From the NCBI GenBank assembly GCA_033439765.1, contig JAULSN010000016.1, forward strand, positions 186,001 through 250,000: a stretch of 64,000 nt of DNA, read 5' to 3'. Made by a program: the position numbers and the translations under genes. The notes under the pieces were generated by a model. The model was given only the letters and a program-made list of their open reading frames with translations, did no database searches and was not told the DNA's origin. The DNA is from Lasiosphaeria ovina. Taxonomy: Eukaryota; Ascomycota; Sordariomycetes; Sordariales; Lasiosphaeriaceae. Shown here in pieces: positions 30,542-42,090 of the stretch; position 1 is the stretch's first letter, and each line of letters starts with the position of its first letter.

Positions 30542-31870
30542 TCAGCACCTTGCATTCCAGGGGATCCCGTCCAGGTCGTCCATGTAATCCTCAAAGTGTT
30601 CCACCACTTCGTCTTCCGACGAGTGGCCGTCTCCACCGCCGCCAAAGATGACCCCAAAGTCTGCGTACACATCGTCGGGTTCATCATCGTATCGGCTCTC
30701 GTGTTCTGATGTTGGGAATGCCACATTCTCGTCGTCTATATCGTCAATTTCGTCCAGGGTTATTAGTGGCCGCGTCGACCTAAGCTCTGGCGAGCGCAGC
30801 GGTTTTAGTCTCGGGCTAGGTGGTAGCCGTAGACCGGGCGCCGTCGGCTCGGTAGGCCGTAGGCTAGATGGTGACCCTGGCGGTGATGGCCTTGCCCCAC
30901 TTGCTCGTGGTAGGGGGTGCGCATGGTTTGGATGTGGTAGTTGGAGCACTGGCGCCAGCGGACAAGGCGGTGGAGTGGCTGATTCAGACCTCGGAGGGAA
31001 CCGCGCGCCAACCACCAAACCCACTCCTTCGCTTTGCTGTGCCAACGCAGCATCCCCTGCTGCGTCGGCCACCTCAATGTCGCCTCGCTCCGCAGCTTCT
31101 CGATGGACCCGCAGTCTGAAGCGGTTAACCACTGCTGCCCGTTGTAGCGACGATGTCGAGGACGAGGTTGATAACTGCGGGTGTTGCGCCGGTGCTTGTT
31201 GCGACTGTGCAGCGATGCCCGTGACTAACCGCCTCGCCGCTACTATGGCTGCAAGTTTGAGAAACCTCTTGCCGCCCGATACTGCCGACTCCCTGGTGAG
31301 TATGTGTGTTGCCGGAAACGAAAATGGATCCGACAGGCGGGATGTCACGAGATTCCGCAGAAGCCGGCGCTTTTTGCAACCCAGAGATGCCGTATTTGGG
31401 CCGTCGACATCAGAATCCGGCCGCCGACGTTTGAGGCTTGGTCGAACAGGCGGAGGCCGCTCCTTTGCTGGAAATGTAAAAACCACCCTACTCAAAGAGG
31501 CAGCTTTGGAATCCAGGGACGACCAAGGAAGAACAGGACCTGCCAGAGCCCTCGGCACTGTGCTCACTGCGATTAACGGCGACAACGCCACTGTCCCAGG
31601 CTGTGAAGCACATTTCGGTGGTTTCGATATCGAGGGTGGCTCCTCGGCGCCTTTCGATGCACCAATACTTTGACGCTGAGGCTTGCTGGCCTTCGAGAAC
31701 TGGCTCAGCCGAGTGTTCAGTCCAGGGATAGCTGCCGCATGCAAGATCGCAGCCCCAAGGTCGACATGGTCCTCTTGAGTGAACCGAGCATCGCGGTAAT
31801 GCCATGGTCCATGCTGAACAAGTGAGCGGCCAAGGGGTTCGAACTGCAGTCCTCCCATCATCAACGACAT
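30542..31870 (-). CDS. Conserved fungal protein, basic and Pro/Ser-rich, probably nuclear, 442 aa
   Basis: Single-exon frame. It is open from 31948, but the first ATG is at 31870 (MSLMMGGLQFEPLGR). I recognise it only as a conserved filamentous-ascomycete protein without an assigned function. The N-terminus has GPWHYRDARFTQEDHVDLG. A basic block LKRRRPDSD precedes CKKRRLLRNLVTSRLSDPFS and SGGKRFLKLAAIVAARRLV, the best-conserved region. A low-complexity Pro/Ser region follows. The C-terminus is acidic: TLDEIDDIDDENVAFP, DDEPDDVYADFGVIFGG and a final HFEDYMDDLDGIPWN. Basic clusters suggest nuclear localisation. A spliced upstream exon cannot be excluded because the codons before 31870 are also open. 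The nearly 8-kb gene-free region upstream may contain its regulatory sequence. Confidence 0.7.
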   Translation of the reverse strand: MSLMMGGLQFEPLGRSLVQHGPWHYRDARFTQEDHVDLGAAILHAAAIPGLNTRLSQFSKASKPQRQSIGASKGAEEPPSISKPPKCASQPGTVALSPLIAVSTVPRALAGPVLPWSSLDSKAASLSRVVFTFPAKERPPPVRPSLKRRRPDSDVDGPNTASLGCKKRRLLRNLVTSRLSDPFSFPATHILTRESAVSGGKRFLKLAAIVAARRLVTGIAAQSQQAPAQHPQLSTSSSTSSLQRAAVVNRFRLRVHREAAERGDIEVADAAGDAALAQQSEGVGLVVGARFPPRSESATPPPCPLAPVLQLPHPNHAHPLPRASGARPSPPGSPSSLRPTEPTAPGLRLPPSPRLKPLRSPELRSTRPLITLDEIDDIDDENVAFPTSEHESRYDDEPDDVYADFGVIFGGGGDGHSSEDEVVEHFEDYMDDLDGIPWNARC

Positions 31871-34800
31871 CCAAGCTCCCTCCTGCCAGAGACGGCCGAT
31901 TATTGCTAGCAGCCTCCTTTTTCTCAGTTTGTGTGGTTGCTCGGACACATTAACGACGCATCTTGCACTGGTCCTTTTGCCAAACCCCCCCAGGAATCAG
32001 TTCCGCCGACTGAGACGCAAAGGATTGATGATCCAGTAGACCGAGACCCTGGAAAAGATGCGGACAGTCCAGGGTTCTCGTACATCCAACACCGAGGTAC
32101 GCCTGCGGGCAACAGAGAACGGATAACCTCTCGAAGAATATTGGTAGAGCCGCCTCAGGAGTCGCACACTTGGCCGAGCAGAAACAAGGGCCCAGTATTA
32201 AAGCGGACGACTTCAAGTTAGGTCTTCCCGGGAGATGGTGCGCTGGATCGACCGGTAGCAAGGTAAGGCCGGATATAAGCCCAGGAACGGACCCCAAACA
32301 GCGGCTGGGCCGGTGGAACTCGAGGACTTTGGTGTAACACAGGAGAAGAGGGGGTGGTTTGTTGGCCGTCCGACTAATAATGTTGAGCCGTTATTGTTTG
32401 TTTCTCGGTAGGTAGTAGCTAAGCTCGGCCCAGCCAGACGCGCGGAAGCCAGAGCCAGCAAGAGGGTTAAAGAGAAGAGGGAGCAAAAGGCGGAACAAGG
32501 CAGGCTGACGGCGCTGCTAGAGGCACGAGATGTATTTATTCCAGACGGGACACAGGCATGCAGCAGCAGCACCCAGCCAGGCGGTGTCAAGTGGAGAAGA
32601 CGGAGATCTCGTCCCAGGATGTGCATCTAGCGACGGCGGGGAGGTGAACACAGACAATGCAAAGCCACAACACGACAGGGCTCTTGTGGTAGTGGTTAAT
32701 AACAATAAAGGGCTAGTGAAGCAGGCTGGCTGGCCGGCCGTGACAAAAGGGCGCTAGGGCGGCCTGGTCAGGGATGGTAACACGACATGGGGTCCATGGT
32801 CAGAAAAGCTGGGGACGGGGGAGGGGTGGTACTGTTGAACTCGGGGAAGAAAAGGGCAGCTCTAAGTGGCCAGCGGTGTTCTGTGGCGGCCCAGGGTGGT
32901 TGAAAGGGAGGGGACGGCGAGACCGGCTCGTGTGAGCGTGAATCGCAGCTCGAGAGATGGAAGTGCGCGCAGAGCGAAAGACCAGATGGAGTGCTGGCTA
33001 GTGAGAAGGCAGGATGCCAAGATGGCAGAGACATAGACAGTCGAGTGAATGCCGAGCCTGTCTGGTCTGGTTTGGTCCGGTTCTCGCCTCAGCTCCTGGG
33101 GCGCGGAGCACTTGTCGATACGAGGGTATGCGCGCCGAGGTCTTGGATCATCCCGTGGAAGTCCCAGACAGCAACAGCACAGCAGCCAGGAGGGGGGAGC
33201 AGCACCGAAAGCCTTCGGTCAGTAAAGGGCCAGCCACCACAGCAGTTGGCGACAGGTCAGGAGACGACGACGCCGAAAGCGGGTGGATGGGGTACTGCGA
33301 GTAGGACTAAGACGGCGCCCTCAGTCGTCTGCCTGCCCTGGCGTACTGTATGTACACGTAAGAGGCAAATGCATGGAAGTCTGGGATGGATGGATGGATG
33401 GATGGATGGATGGATGGCTGGATGGACGGCGAGTTGCTTGCGACCAGAGCAATGGGCTGGCAGATGCCGAAGCCACTATTCCGTGCCCTGGCTTCTCAGT
33501 GCCCTGCGTGCTGTTCTGCTCCTGCGCGCGCTGATGCTAGCCTGCTCACGGTTGGGCGCTGGATCGTGGCGAAGGGAGAAACAGAGACTTGAAGCGACCC
33601 AACCGGCGGTAGCCTGCTGAGGTGCAGGTGGGCCGAGTCTGGGCAGGTCCCCTCAGAGGAATACGGAACGCTCAATCAGCGGGCGACCAGTAGCGCAGTT
33701 TCCGTGGCGTAATGGGAAAGACCAATTCATTGCTTTTTGTGTTGGAGACGGAGTCTGGAACCCAGTAACGGCCCAGGTAGGAAGGCTCGTAGTCTGCTGT
33801 TCCCGGGTCGCTCTTTCCCTGCGGCCCTGCCTGCCTCCATCGGTTGTTCTCCTGCTCCTGGGCATCTGTTGCCACTTGCCAAGTGCCAGTAGATGGGCAG
33901 ACAGACAGACAACCAAAGGCGCGTGCCCGTGTCTGCTGCCGAGCGAGCACAGTCCCTGCAAGCGAGAGCCCCTCTTTTCTAGTCCCCTTTTGTTTGGACA
34001 ATTGCTCCTCTTTCCCCGGAAACTCTCCACCTTCGGGCCTAAAGCGTGTGCTACCCCTTCCCTGTCGATATCGAACCCGCTATTGCTGCCAGTGGTCCGT
34101 CTCCCAGTCCATCAAACCAGCGGCCAGGCGAGCGGAATCTTTTTTTTCTTGTTCATCGCAACCCTACTCCCAGACCAGAGCATGAAACGGCCAAGAACAG
34201 GTACTGTGCGGTCGTGCATACAGGGCCAGGAAGTCCGTCGGTAGAGATCCTCCCGACGCGCAAGTCTGTCGTTGGCGCCACTGTTTGCGCTCAGATTCGC
34301 TGTATTGCATTCACGCCTGCGCCTGACTTGGGTTGTCCCCACGAAATTACGGTATCACACTCCTTTCTGCGGGGAAAGCAAAAGGGGGGCACGGCCGCCA
34401 GAGCTTGTCATCTCTTTTTTTGCGCGCCACTCTGGCCGCCGGTTCCGCACTCCAAAGTTGCTGTTCAGATCGCGCTGGGCTTCCGCGACACCACTACCAA
34501 TAAGGGCAGAGCCAGAGCGTGCACCTCGAAAAATCGGTCTACCATAAGCCGACGCTCCCAGATATGCTCATTGTGAAAACGGTTTTGTCATGCAGATGGG
34601 TTGTTCGTGTCACCCCGCTCTTCTCAGCATCCCGGCAGCCCAGGCCAAGGCGCGGAACGAGGCCGGACTTTGGATGTGGCATTTAGGCTTCAAAGGACCT
34701 TGCTAGGCTGTGGTCCTGTGTCGACACGCCTTTTCTCGGCGTGGCAGCCGTTCGACAATATCGGTATGGAAACAGGGCTTTCACGAACCAAGGAAGTCTG

Positions 34801-37800
34801 TTAAATTGGGCTTACTGCCGCTACTTAGGACGGCGCTGCTGGAATTGCTCGGCCTGTCAGACGAGTCCGACCACACCAAGTTCAGCGAGGGGCGCCTGCC
34901 GAAGTCACACATTCAAATCAGCCGTGCAAATGGCCTGCGACCTCATTCGATAGAACGGGTCACGGGGCGCACAGATTTGTTTCCCTCTAAGCCAACCAGC
35001 GTTGCGTTCCAAGCCGAGAGACGTTCCAAAGCCCGTTTCGAACGCCTCGAGCCCCAACCTCGCTCCTCATTAAGGCACCGGAATCTGGAAAATGGTTGGC
35101 GTTTGTAAGGAAGGCGACGTTGCACAGCGTCGTCATCAATTTGACATGGATAGCGGAAACACTCCCAATATTTCGCACCAAAACTCACGAATTTGGGCGG
35201 GCTGTCGACTCGCGGTCTCTCGGTAGCCAACAAGTCGTGATTTTGTCTCGCTTCCCCTGCCCCGAACCAGACATGCTAGCAGCCCCTCCATCACCTTTTT
35301 AGGGTAGCAATCCCTTCGCTGTGTAGATTTTGTCCGTTTCCCCACCTCATCAGACGAGTCCCAAGCGCCTGGGACTGCAGAAACGGAGGGGCAGTTGCAG
35401 ATGACCCCGGGCTTGGGGGGTGTCTAGTGGCGTGGACGCTAAAGTCTACACACCCTTCTGCGCCAGTAGTCCAAACCAGACCGAAATAGTTAGGTGGAAG
35501 CTGAAAACAACCGCGATGACACCTCATTTCTCCACGAGCAACACATTTTGAATAGCGTGGCAATAGAGCGTGAATGAGGTTGTCTGACTCTCTCTGACGC
35601 CGCTTCGCCGAGTCCCGACAAGCCAGACACGTCCAGACGCCCCACGTGAACCCGGGGAAGAGGGGACACTATTTTCCCAATCCCCGTTACGGATACCGTC
35701 CACAACACGTGGAGCCCAGCAAGGCTCCACCGCAATCTCTTCAACCGCGCGGAATTCCCGCCCGAGGCCGCTTGGGTTCAGAACTTGAGGCCGTAATCCG
35801 TCAGCGCGCCGGCGAGGGAAACTTGGAAATTACAAAGTGGGATAAGTTCGCTTCTCTTCCGGCGTAGCTAAACCAACTCTGTGCACACTATTCCGTACTG
35901 ATGTGTCTTTTGCGCGTGGGCGATCACCTTGAACCCCCCCAGTCCGGTAATATTCTCCATACCCCCGAGACTGTCGCGTTTTGCGTGATTTGTCGGGCCT
36001 CAGCGCGCTAATCGAAGGACCGACCCGAAAAATTACGATCTCTCCAGTCTCCCCTGGTCCCTGCCTCCGTTTTGTCCGGGATCTTCCCGGGAGGATTTTG
36101 AACGATGCACCTCACGTACAATACGAGGCCGATACTCCTTACAGTCAAAACAACGAAGTGAGGAACAATAAAGAAAGATATGGATAAAACATCGAACATA
36201 AAAGGTATCCGCCGTTTCTCGTCATTCAGATCACCTGGCTTGGTAGCGAGACAGCCCTAAGCAAGTCTGATCGCCGCGGGAAGTGGCCGAGCCGGATCTT
36301 CGGTCCTCCCCTCACGCGGCCACCCCCTGGGTTGTGAAACATTGAACAAGTCTACCCTTTCCATTCGTCATAGCATTGGTCGCGGTTGTCGTCGCACGAT
36401 GTGTTCTATTTCTGAGGTTGAAACTCCTATTTCTTTTCCTTTTTGTCCTTTTTCTTCTTTGCCTTTCCTTGCGATTGTCGACCCATGATTCGTATGCCTG
36501 TCTTTTCCTGCCTGGTTCTTAGGTACCTACCCGAGTGGATGGTCTTCCCGGAATGGCAGCTTCCATGCCATGGTAACTTCAGAGCACTCTAAAGAGCAAT
36601 CCTGGCATACCACCCAACCCAGTTGCGTTGCAACCTCTTACGCCTGCCTGACTAGGAAGCTGAAGCCCCTTCTATCGCACGTGATGGGTCGTTTCTAAAA
36701 ATGGACACTCGGAGACATGGCCATGGCTTGAGCCTCGAATGGGTCGGCGGTGAGGAATGGACGTGGCGTAAATACCTCAGAGTCACGGCAACATCCGGAC
36801 CACGTCACTGGGCGGCCAGGACACTAAGGTAAGGTAAGTAGGAGTGGCTCGATTAAACTAGCAGGAATGGTGTGTATGCAATATAGTAGAAGGTAGATGT
36901 TGGCACTCATCGCTTGTATCATTAGACGTGCTTTTGTTAATTATTCCCCGACTGGAACCCTTTGTCGTGTGACCGAATGGGAATTCATCTTGGCCTCAAC
37001 TCTGTTCGTTTGGGATTCAAAGCATTCGCGAGTTGAAGCCAACCCTCGAAGGGTGGTCAAGCACAGAAACTTACTACGTTTCTATTTCTTCTTGTCGGTG
37101 ACCTCTCCTACTTGAATTGAAGCCAGCGATCCATCACTCACGTGTTTGTTCGTTTGGTTTCAGTTAATGACTCGGGATTGATGGCAAGGTCGATCTAGAG
37201 TCTATAAGACTTGCCCAAGGGGGAACCCTGATGTTCAATATGTAGGTAATGATTGATTGTTTTCATTCTCCTTTCTTTCAATCGATCTGTTCTTTTCTTT
37301 TACTACTTTTGCCCAGAGTTTAGGACGGAATATCACCCCCGTCTTTCACATTTCCCGACATGGACTTTATACCTAGTCGTAAATAAACCGAATTTGGGAT
37401 GTTAATAGTAACAGCAGGATGAAGAAGTTCTAGCCTAGACTTTGAACAATTATATGCCGGGAATATCCACTGCTCGGCTCAAGCACTCCAAGCTTTGCTT
37501 ACTGTCTAACCTGTAACCGACCAACAACCCATACAGGATAGCCAGTCGATTTATCGGACCAATTGCCAGCGCAGGTGTTCATGCCGGTACCATAAACCCA
37601 AAGCTCTGGATCTGTATATTACGCTAGTCTAGGAGTGTGCCTGGGTAGATTCCAAGATTCGAGTCAGCGATTCAAGGCCTTGGCATCGAGTCGCGAATCG
37701 GCTTTCACGGTGTCAGAACGAGGAGGTTGTCGAGCCCGCTTGTGGCTACCTAAAACAGAACGGCTCGCCGCCCACTAGTCCACGGTCTGGCCCGCTGGCG

Positions 37801-39653
37801 ACCAGAGGTAGCTTCGTAGAGGTGCGGAAGGAGGCCGAAGGGGGGTTAGGGCTCGAGAGGACACGAACAGTGCCGGCCAATGTCCATTATGGCTCTTCAG
37901 TTGCCTTTTCCTCGTCTTGTCCTTTTCCCACCACTCACGAGCCAAAGCCTCACACCTTTCTTCCCACCCCTCCCCCAGCCTGCATCTGTCACCCGCAGGA
38001 TTGGTCCACCCGCCTTTTCCTCAACTGCTGGAGTGTGCGTATTTCCCCAGACTAGAACATGCAGGAGAAACCCTCGAAGGGGAAGCGAAGAACAAGCGAA
38101 GCGAGTTAGGTGGGGGAGAGGAGCAAGCACACACCCCAGGGAATGAGACCGGAATGGCATTCCCCGCCTGTGACTTCAAAAATTCCAAACCATATCCAGC
38201 AACCAGGTAATTAGAGCTTTCCGCCCCCACCTTGATTCTGCCAGGCAATGTTTTCCATCATGGTTTATCCATTTAGACACATGCCCAGCGCCAAATGCGG
38301 ACCATCAAGTCCAATTTGTCGGATGGGGGATATGATATCGGTTCTGTCCACTGTTGGCATTCCATGCACTGTAGCCCCCACCATGCCAGCCGATGTTTCA
38401 GAGCTCTCGGGGCGGCGTGCGGACCGTGCGCCTGACCCAAGCCTCTCTTCAACGTTGCCGTTTTCCCACGGAAAGCTGCAAATCACGGGAGACCGGCATC
38501 CTGGGGGCGGCCATTTCCTACGACTGGATGTCGAGTATCGACAACGGAACTGCTGCCGCGTGATCAAGACTGCATGCTGGTAACATATGTATGCAATAAA
38601 TACCTGGCTCTGTGGAACCGCCTTGGGCAGACAATATCACAGCCTGCGAAATCCGGAAATCGTGAAGCCATTTGATGCTCAGTGGGGGGATTTGACCCCC
38701 ACCACCCGCCCCGCACCTAGCGTTGGGGGCATAGTGGCTTTTTTCTGGCCTGAATTGGCTGAGGGGGGGGGCCGGGGGGCCGAGCTGTGACCAGCGACGG
38801 CCACGGAGATACCGAAAGTTGCAAGGAAATTATCGTCGTTAGCGGCACGGCCCCGGCTCTTTCTTTCGTTCGTCTGTTCCTTTCTTCCATGGCATCCTGA
38901 ATCCTTTTTCGTTCCTGCACTTTCTTGAGCCAAGAGATGTTGGGCAGCGGGGTAGGCATTGGTAGGTACTGGAGGGGAAGGAGCACTGTGGCTAACACTG
39001 CGCGGCAGGAGCGAGCCACTACAAATTTTGATGGTTGTTTGCACACTTTCGGGTTCTCTCCCACACGTGCACACGCAGTCTCGGTCTCGAAACGTGTGGC
39101 ATGATGATCGCGTCATCCATGGCGCCAGCTCAGAATGGCTTCGATGACCTCTCAAGCCTCTTTCCCTGATGACGGAAAGGGCTTTCACTTCACTTGCCTC
39201 CATACCTATTCGGTGTGACGCTTCCCCGCTAGCCAACCATGGCGAGATGTTGTCGTGCGCGAACCTCGGCATCTTTGCAGCTTTGGGGGCTGCTTGTCTA
39301 CCCGGAAGTTTCCATACTCCCGAAATCCATCTCAACATTTTCCTGTTGGCGATCTAATTCCATCAAAGTCATCTTGGGTTCGATATTTTTTGTCATTTTG
39401 GAATGCGGTTTCCATCACAATTGACGGATGAACGTACTCAACACTTTTCCCTTTTACCTATCTCGGCTGGCCTAGCAGGCCGTTTCGCCCTTGTGTTTCC
39501 GTGGCTTCTGATTCTCGATTGCTCCAAATCTCAGCTCACACGACGCCGGGTTTTGAGTCACTGGCCGATCCTGAAGCCGTTGCTGTTCGTGAAAGAGGCC
39601 GTTAGCAAGTGCTTGAGCGGTTGCTGGCCTTTTGACTCACCACTTGCGCCACC
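31871..39653. other. Long gene-poor interval (7.8 kb)
   Basis: Between two divergent genes I find no frame with domain, codon or splice support on either strand. GC content looks close to that of neighbouring intergenic DNA, so it is not an obvious AT-rich repeat-mutated block. Contents seen: an ATGG microsatellite (33386-33418), pyrimidine-rich tracts near 36420-36470 and 37260-37310, and many short overlapping open frames, the largest being a 219-codon minus-strand frame at 38679-39338 with no recognisable feature. It may hold long 5' UTRs, regulatory DNA or non-coding transcripts. Confidence 0.5.
33386..33424. repeat. ATGG tetranucleotide microsatellite
   Basis: About eight copies of ATGG/GGAT, interrupted once by CTGG near the 3' end. 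It lies in the gene-poor interval. Confidence 0.9.
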
Positions 39654-40922
39654 ATGGCCTCCGAGAAAGATCCCCGGCTGCCCTTCCAGGAGGCGCTGGA
39701 CATTGTCAGGCTACCCAATGCAACCCAGACTCAGTCGCAAGAGACAGTGCATCGGTTCATGGGTCAAAGGGCTGCATATGTGCCAGGCAGCGATATGCCC
39801 CCGATCATGCCGCGACTCCACATAGCCGCCTTTGGTGGTCATGTCTTCGCACAAGCCGGGCTCGCTGTCTGCCGGGCACGGAAAGAACTGGAGGACAAAA
39901 AGGGAACGAAGCCGTCCGAGAGACATGGACTCCATGTACGTATCCACGCTTCTTTGTGGCTTCAATGCCACACCAGACACCCTTTACCATAGGGCTATCC
40001 TGCATCTCCTTTCCAACTTTTGGAATCGACCTGTGTCTATAGCCATGTTGTGTTTCCAGGAGCCCCCTTTAACTCCTTACAGACTATTCACGGCTTCTTT
40101 ACGGCATCTGGCATCCACAACCGCCCTTTCATCCACGAAGTTACGCCGTTAACCGCCACACCGAGTCTCAGCACACTCTCGGTTACCACCCGGCAACCCT
40201 CTGAACCCAGCACTAACCCTAGTGGCGACAACTTTCCACTTGCTGACGCCTTGCTTCCCCTCGGGGATCCTTGCTTCACGGCCATCTGCTCTTTTAAGCT
40301 GCCCGAGGAGCATAGTGCCGGTGTCGACATGCAAGACGATGCCCCACAGAAGCGGTTCGCAAGCATACTCGCAAGCCGTCAACCGCAAGACTGGCTGCCC
40401 GTGCCGCCCGTCGATGTCACCGGCATGGTGGCTATGGCTGGCAACGACATCGTAGGCGCGTTCCCTGTCGTAGACATGAAGAAGGTGGACATGAAGGGCT
40501 TCAACGCCGGGAAGCCCGCGCACGAGCGGCGTGAGCTGATTCTGTACCGGCTGCTGCTGCCCCTACCCTCGGATGGCAGCGGCAGCCAAGGTTGGAACGC
40601 CAATGCGCACGTGCTCGTGCACGCCTTCGCGGCGGACCGCAACGGCTTGCTGATGGGGGGTAACTACGTCGGCTTCGGCTGGTCACTGGACCGCGCCGCA
40701 TCCCTGAGCAATAGCTTTGTTATGCATGTCAACGCCGACTGCGCCGTCATGCGCGCCGAGGACGGATGGTGGGTCCAGGAGTTTTCCTTTCCCCGTGCCG
40801 CAGCCGGGCGGATCACCGTCATGAGCAAGATCTGGAGCCCGCAAGGCGTACATGTGGCTACCGAATTTCAGGACGGCATGCTGCGCGGAAGAGTGGTTGT
40901 AGAGGAGAAGGGCAAGCTGTAA
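39654..40922 (+). CDS. Acyl-CoA thioesterase II (TesB-like double hotdog), 382 aa
   Basis: Hydrolyses acyl-CoA to free fatty acid and CoA, usually in peroxisomes. The start MASEKDPRLPFQEALDIVRL lies in a good Kozak context (CACCATGG). Inferred exons 39654-39939 and 40060-40922 (donor GTATCC, acceptor CCAG). The N-terminal hotdog shows FGGHVFAQAGLAVCRA, matching the family's Phe-Gly-Gly-x-x-x-Ala-Gln block, then SLQTIHGFFTASGIHNRPFI. The C-terminal hotdog shows AHVLVHAFAADRNGLL, a LDRAASLSNSFVMHVN segment (the Leu-x-His-x-x-x-Phe-His region in relatives), WWVQEFSFPRAAAGR and a final GMLRGRVVVEEKGKL. A Ser/Thr-rich linker sits between the hotdogs. The C-terminus KGKL is only a weak peroxisomal-type signal. 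The alternative donor GTACGT at 39936 gives the wrong phase, so GTATCC is preferred; this join is the least sure part. Confidence 0.85.
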
Positions 40923-41299
40923 TGACGGATATAGTCGGTGCACAATCTGGAGCTTGCCTGGTTGATGGAATTTTCCCTTGCAGTCAGGTTGCGTAGCGGT
41001 GAGGAGCTGTCAAGCTTAGCTGCGATAGACCGTGTATCTTTCGCAGAAAATAATAATTAAACTATCAAGTATTGTACATGCGTTCTACCCCATCAACCTC
41101 AGTTGCTAATTGACAGCATCGACGTTCAGTGGTTGAGTGGTTTTGCGGTGGTCAAGTCCTTGCTCGTCATCTCGAGGGTGGGAAAATTTGCAGCCAGAAA
41201 GGTGTTGTGTTGTGGCTGAGGCTGCTGGTCGCCAGCAAAAAGAAAATTGATCCGAAAGAGCCCTGCAACAGCAAGAACGGCAAAAGGAAAGACAAACAT
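40923..41299. other. Intergenic 3' flank
   Basis: About 380 bp between the thioesterase stop and tRNA-Thr. AATAATAATTAAAC near 41047 is AT-rich and could carry the poly(A) signal. No gene is seen. Confidence 0.5.
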
Positions 41300-41393
41300 G
41301 CCCACATCCAGAGTCGAACTGAAGACCTCGTCATGTCGAATCTTGAAATCAAGGGGTTACTAGTGACGCGCTCTACCACTGAGCTATGCGGGC
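41300..41393 (-). tRNA. tRNA-Thr (anticodon AGT) with 23-nt intron
   Basis: The minus strand folds well: acceptor GCCCGCA/TGTGGGC (one G-T), D-arm GCTC AGTGGTA GAGC, anticodon stem CGTCA/TGACG, loop CTAGTAA after removing the intron 41335-41357, and T-arm TTCAG TTCGACT CTGGA. The spliced length is 71 nt. Anticodon AGT reads Thr. The intron begins after the base next to the anticodon. A TTTT run follows 3' on the minus strand as the likely Pol III terminator. Confidence 0.92.
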
Positions 41394-42090
41394 TTATCCT
41401 GGTGGTTGTTGATGAATGTTCGGTTCGTTTAAGCCCTCTATCCACCCTGGGTGGGACTGCACTGAACTCTTTGCAAATGGGTTGGAGCTTCAACCTCCGC
41501 TTGCTCACGGGACGTCAAGGAACTAATGCTTCCAAGAAGAAAACAGCAAGCAAGTCTAACCAAGGCCTTTTAATCAATCAGCTTCTAAGGAATATCTCAA
41601 TATTTAATATCCATTTGAGTAATAACTTGAGTGCCCGGAAGAAGAGAGAGATCATTTGTATCGTATCTGTACACCGGTGCCGGGGTTAGGGTTTATGCCA
41701 TCAAAGACAGACTAAGGTTTGCCGATCAGCCACGACCCCAATAAGGCGCCGAAACCGTTGGCGGAGTCTCGCGAAAAAGATATTGCTCTTCATTGTGTCG
41801 GAGAGAAGGCAATACTGTAGTGATTCGTCCCATGCCAGCGTCAGCCGCAAGCAATGAGAATGGCAAAAGCTAGCACGTGCGCAATCACATGGACTATACG
41901 CTAACCCTGATCGGGCGAGACCTGGGCGGGCAGTTGCTGGCTGGGCGGGCCGGAGGGTGGCTCCAACTCGTCAGCCAGTCAGACCATTTCGTCAAATCCC
42001 GTCCGGTCGGCAAACAGCTTCGTTCTTGCTTCAAACAACCACCACCCACCTCAACACACACCGCAATTGAATCACGCACCGCCACGAACG
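41394..42090. other. Intergenic upstream of COX4
   Basis: About 700 bp between tRNA-Thr and the COX4 start codon. The last 150 bp are C/A-rich leader (CCACCACCCACCTCAACACA), the presumed 5' UTR. No other feature is seen. Confidence 0.5.

Noticed and set aside
38679..39338. 219-codon minus-strand frame in the gene-poor interval
   Set aside because: No domain, no coding composition, no splice context, and overlapping frames of similar length on both strands.
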